NCBI GenBank assembly: GCA_050945155.1 | Contig: JBMNSK010000014.1 | Coordinates: forward strand, 1 to 31,916 | Direction of reading: 5' to 3' | Length of the DNA stretch: 31,916 bases | From: JBMNSK01 sp050945155 | Lineage (GTDB): Bacteria > Actinomycetota > Coriobacteriia > Coriobacteriales > Eggerthellaceae | Part shown: piece after piece, positions 31,588 through 31,916 of the stretch | Numbering within the stretch: position 1 is the first letter of the stretch | Layout: each line of letters starts with the position of its first letter | The notes under the pieces: model-generated | The model's input: only the letters and a program-made list of their open reading frames with translations | What the model was told of the DNA's origin: nothing | Database searches by the model: none | Translations under genes and position numbers: made by a program

Positions 31588-31916
31588 ATGGAGAAAATCT
31601 TTATCATCGGAGGCATGGGTGCTGGCAAATCTACAGTACGCAAGGCTCTTGTAGATGAAGGAGTTGCCTATATCGACCTTGACCAAGTTGGTCATGATGT
31701 TTTGACTTGGGACACGGTTAAAACTGATTTAGTGGCAGCATTCGGTGTTGATATTCTCAATCCAAACGGAGAAATTAACCGCGCGGCTTTAGCTCGGAAA
31801 GCATTTGTAAACCCCGAGACCACACGTAGGCTCAATCGACTTACACTTCCACGTATTGAGGATGCCTATACTACGCAGGTTGAAAAGCTGAAAGAAGAAG
31901 GCGAAGAGGCGGTTGT
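31588..31916 (+). CDS. coaE: Dephospho-CoA kinase (5' part)
   Basis: The first 109 residues of the P-loop kinase that makes coenzyme A from dephospho-CoA; the window ends before the stop. P-loop GGMGAGKSTV, the DLDQVGHDVL substrate segment, FGVDILNPNGEINRAALA and LPRIEDAY match the family. ATG 31588 has TGAGGT about 8 bases upstream. A TATTAT at 31529-31534 could be its -10 box. In Mycobacterium coaE follows rpsA directly; here the acyltransferase gene lies between them on the other strand. Confidence 0.92.
   Translation, partial: MEKIFIIGGMGAGKSTVRKALVDEGVAYIDLDQVGHDVLTWDTVKTDLVAAFGVDILNPNGEINRAALARKAFVNPETTRRLNRLTLPRIEDAYTTQVEKLKEEGEEAV

Overview
The window looks like chromosomal core DNA from an anaerobic or microaerophilic actinobacterium, most likely class Coriobacteriia (an Atopobium/Olsenella/Eggerthella-type lineage). 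The support is gene order. The run rarA - DUF948 - alaS - ruvX - mltG - aroE - aroC - aroK - aroB - aroQ/pepQ - efp - nusB is the order known from Mycobacterium and relatives, and rpsA next to coaE is also actinobacterial. The single-exon OadA-type carboxyltransferase, YqeG beside aroE, and base composition near 50% G+C (judged by eye) do not fit high-GC actinomycetes. No species is claimed. There is no prophage, insertion sequence, CRISPR array, rRNA or tRNA that I can see.

Region 1 (1-4688, + strand) is a phosphate-starvation operon: the 3' part of pstC, then pstA, pstB, a PhoP-type response regulator and a PhoR-type sensor kinase. No phoU lies between pstB and the regulator. Region 2 (4689-5170) has no protein gene. 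It holds a convincing 6S RNA on the minus strand with its own promoter, a plus-strand terminator, and a promoter that would give a leaderless rarA mRNA.

Region 3 (5171-19923, + strand) is a long, tightly packed housekeeping run: RarA (fork repair), a DUF948 membrane protein, an AI-2E-family permease, AlaRS, RuvX, MltG, a YqeG-type HAD phosphatase, AroE, AroC, AroK, AroB, and a single polypeptide joining type II dehydroquinase (AroQ) to an M24 Xaa-Pro aminopeptidase (PepQ). EF-P follows from its own promoter. Five chorismate-pathway steps are encoded here; aroA and the DAHP synthase are not in the window.

Region 4 (20112-23766) is a biotin-enzyme operon inserted between efp and nusB. It encodes an OadA/5S-type carboxyltransferase fused in frame to a complete AccB-like biotin carrier, then biotin carboxylase and a small Asp23 protein. 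The AccB-like part begins with its own Shine-Dalgarno sequence and GTG codon, so the gene may also make free AccB. A perfect inverted repeat lies over the promoter. Region 5 (23783-26472) has nusB, a tailed xseB and dxs. A 12-bp perfect hairpin containing both stop codons separates dxs from a convergent GNAT acetyltransferase.

Region 6 (26488-31916) has a PerR-type regulator, rpsA with a repeat-rich leader, a minus-strand OatA-type surface acyltransferase placed between rpsA and coaE, and the 5' part of coaE, cut by the window end. All start choices, RNA calls and operator calls come from reading the sequence; no database search was run.
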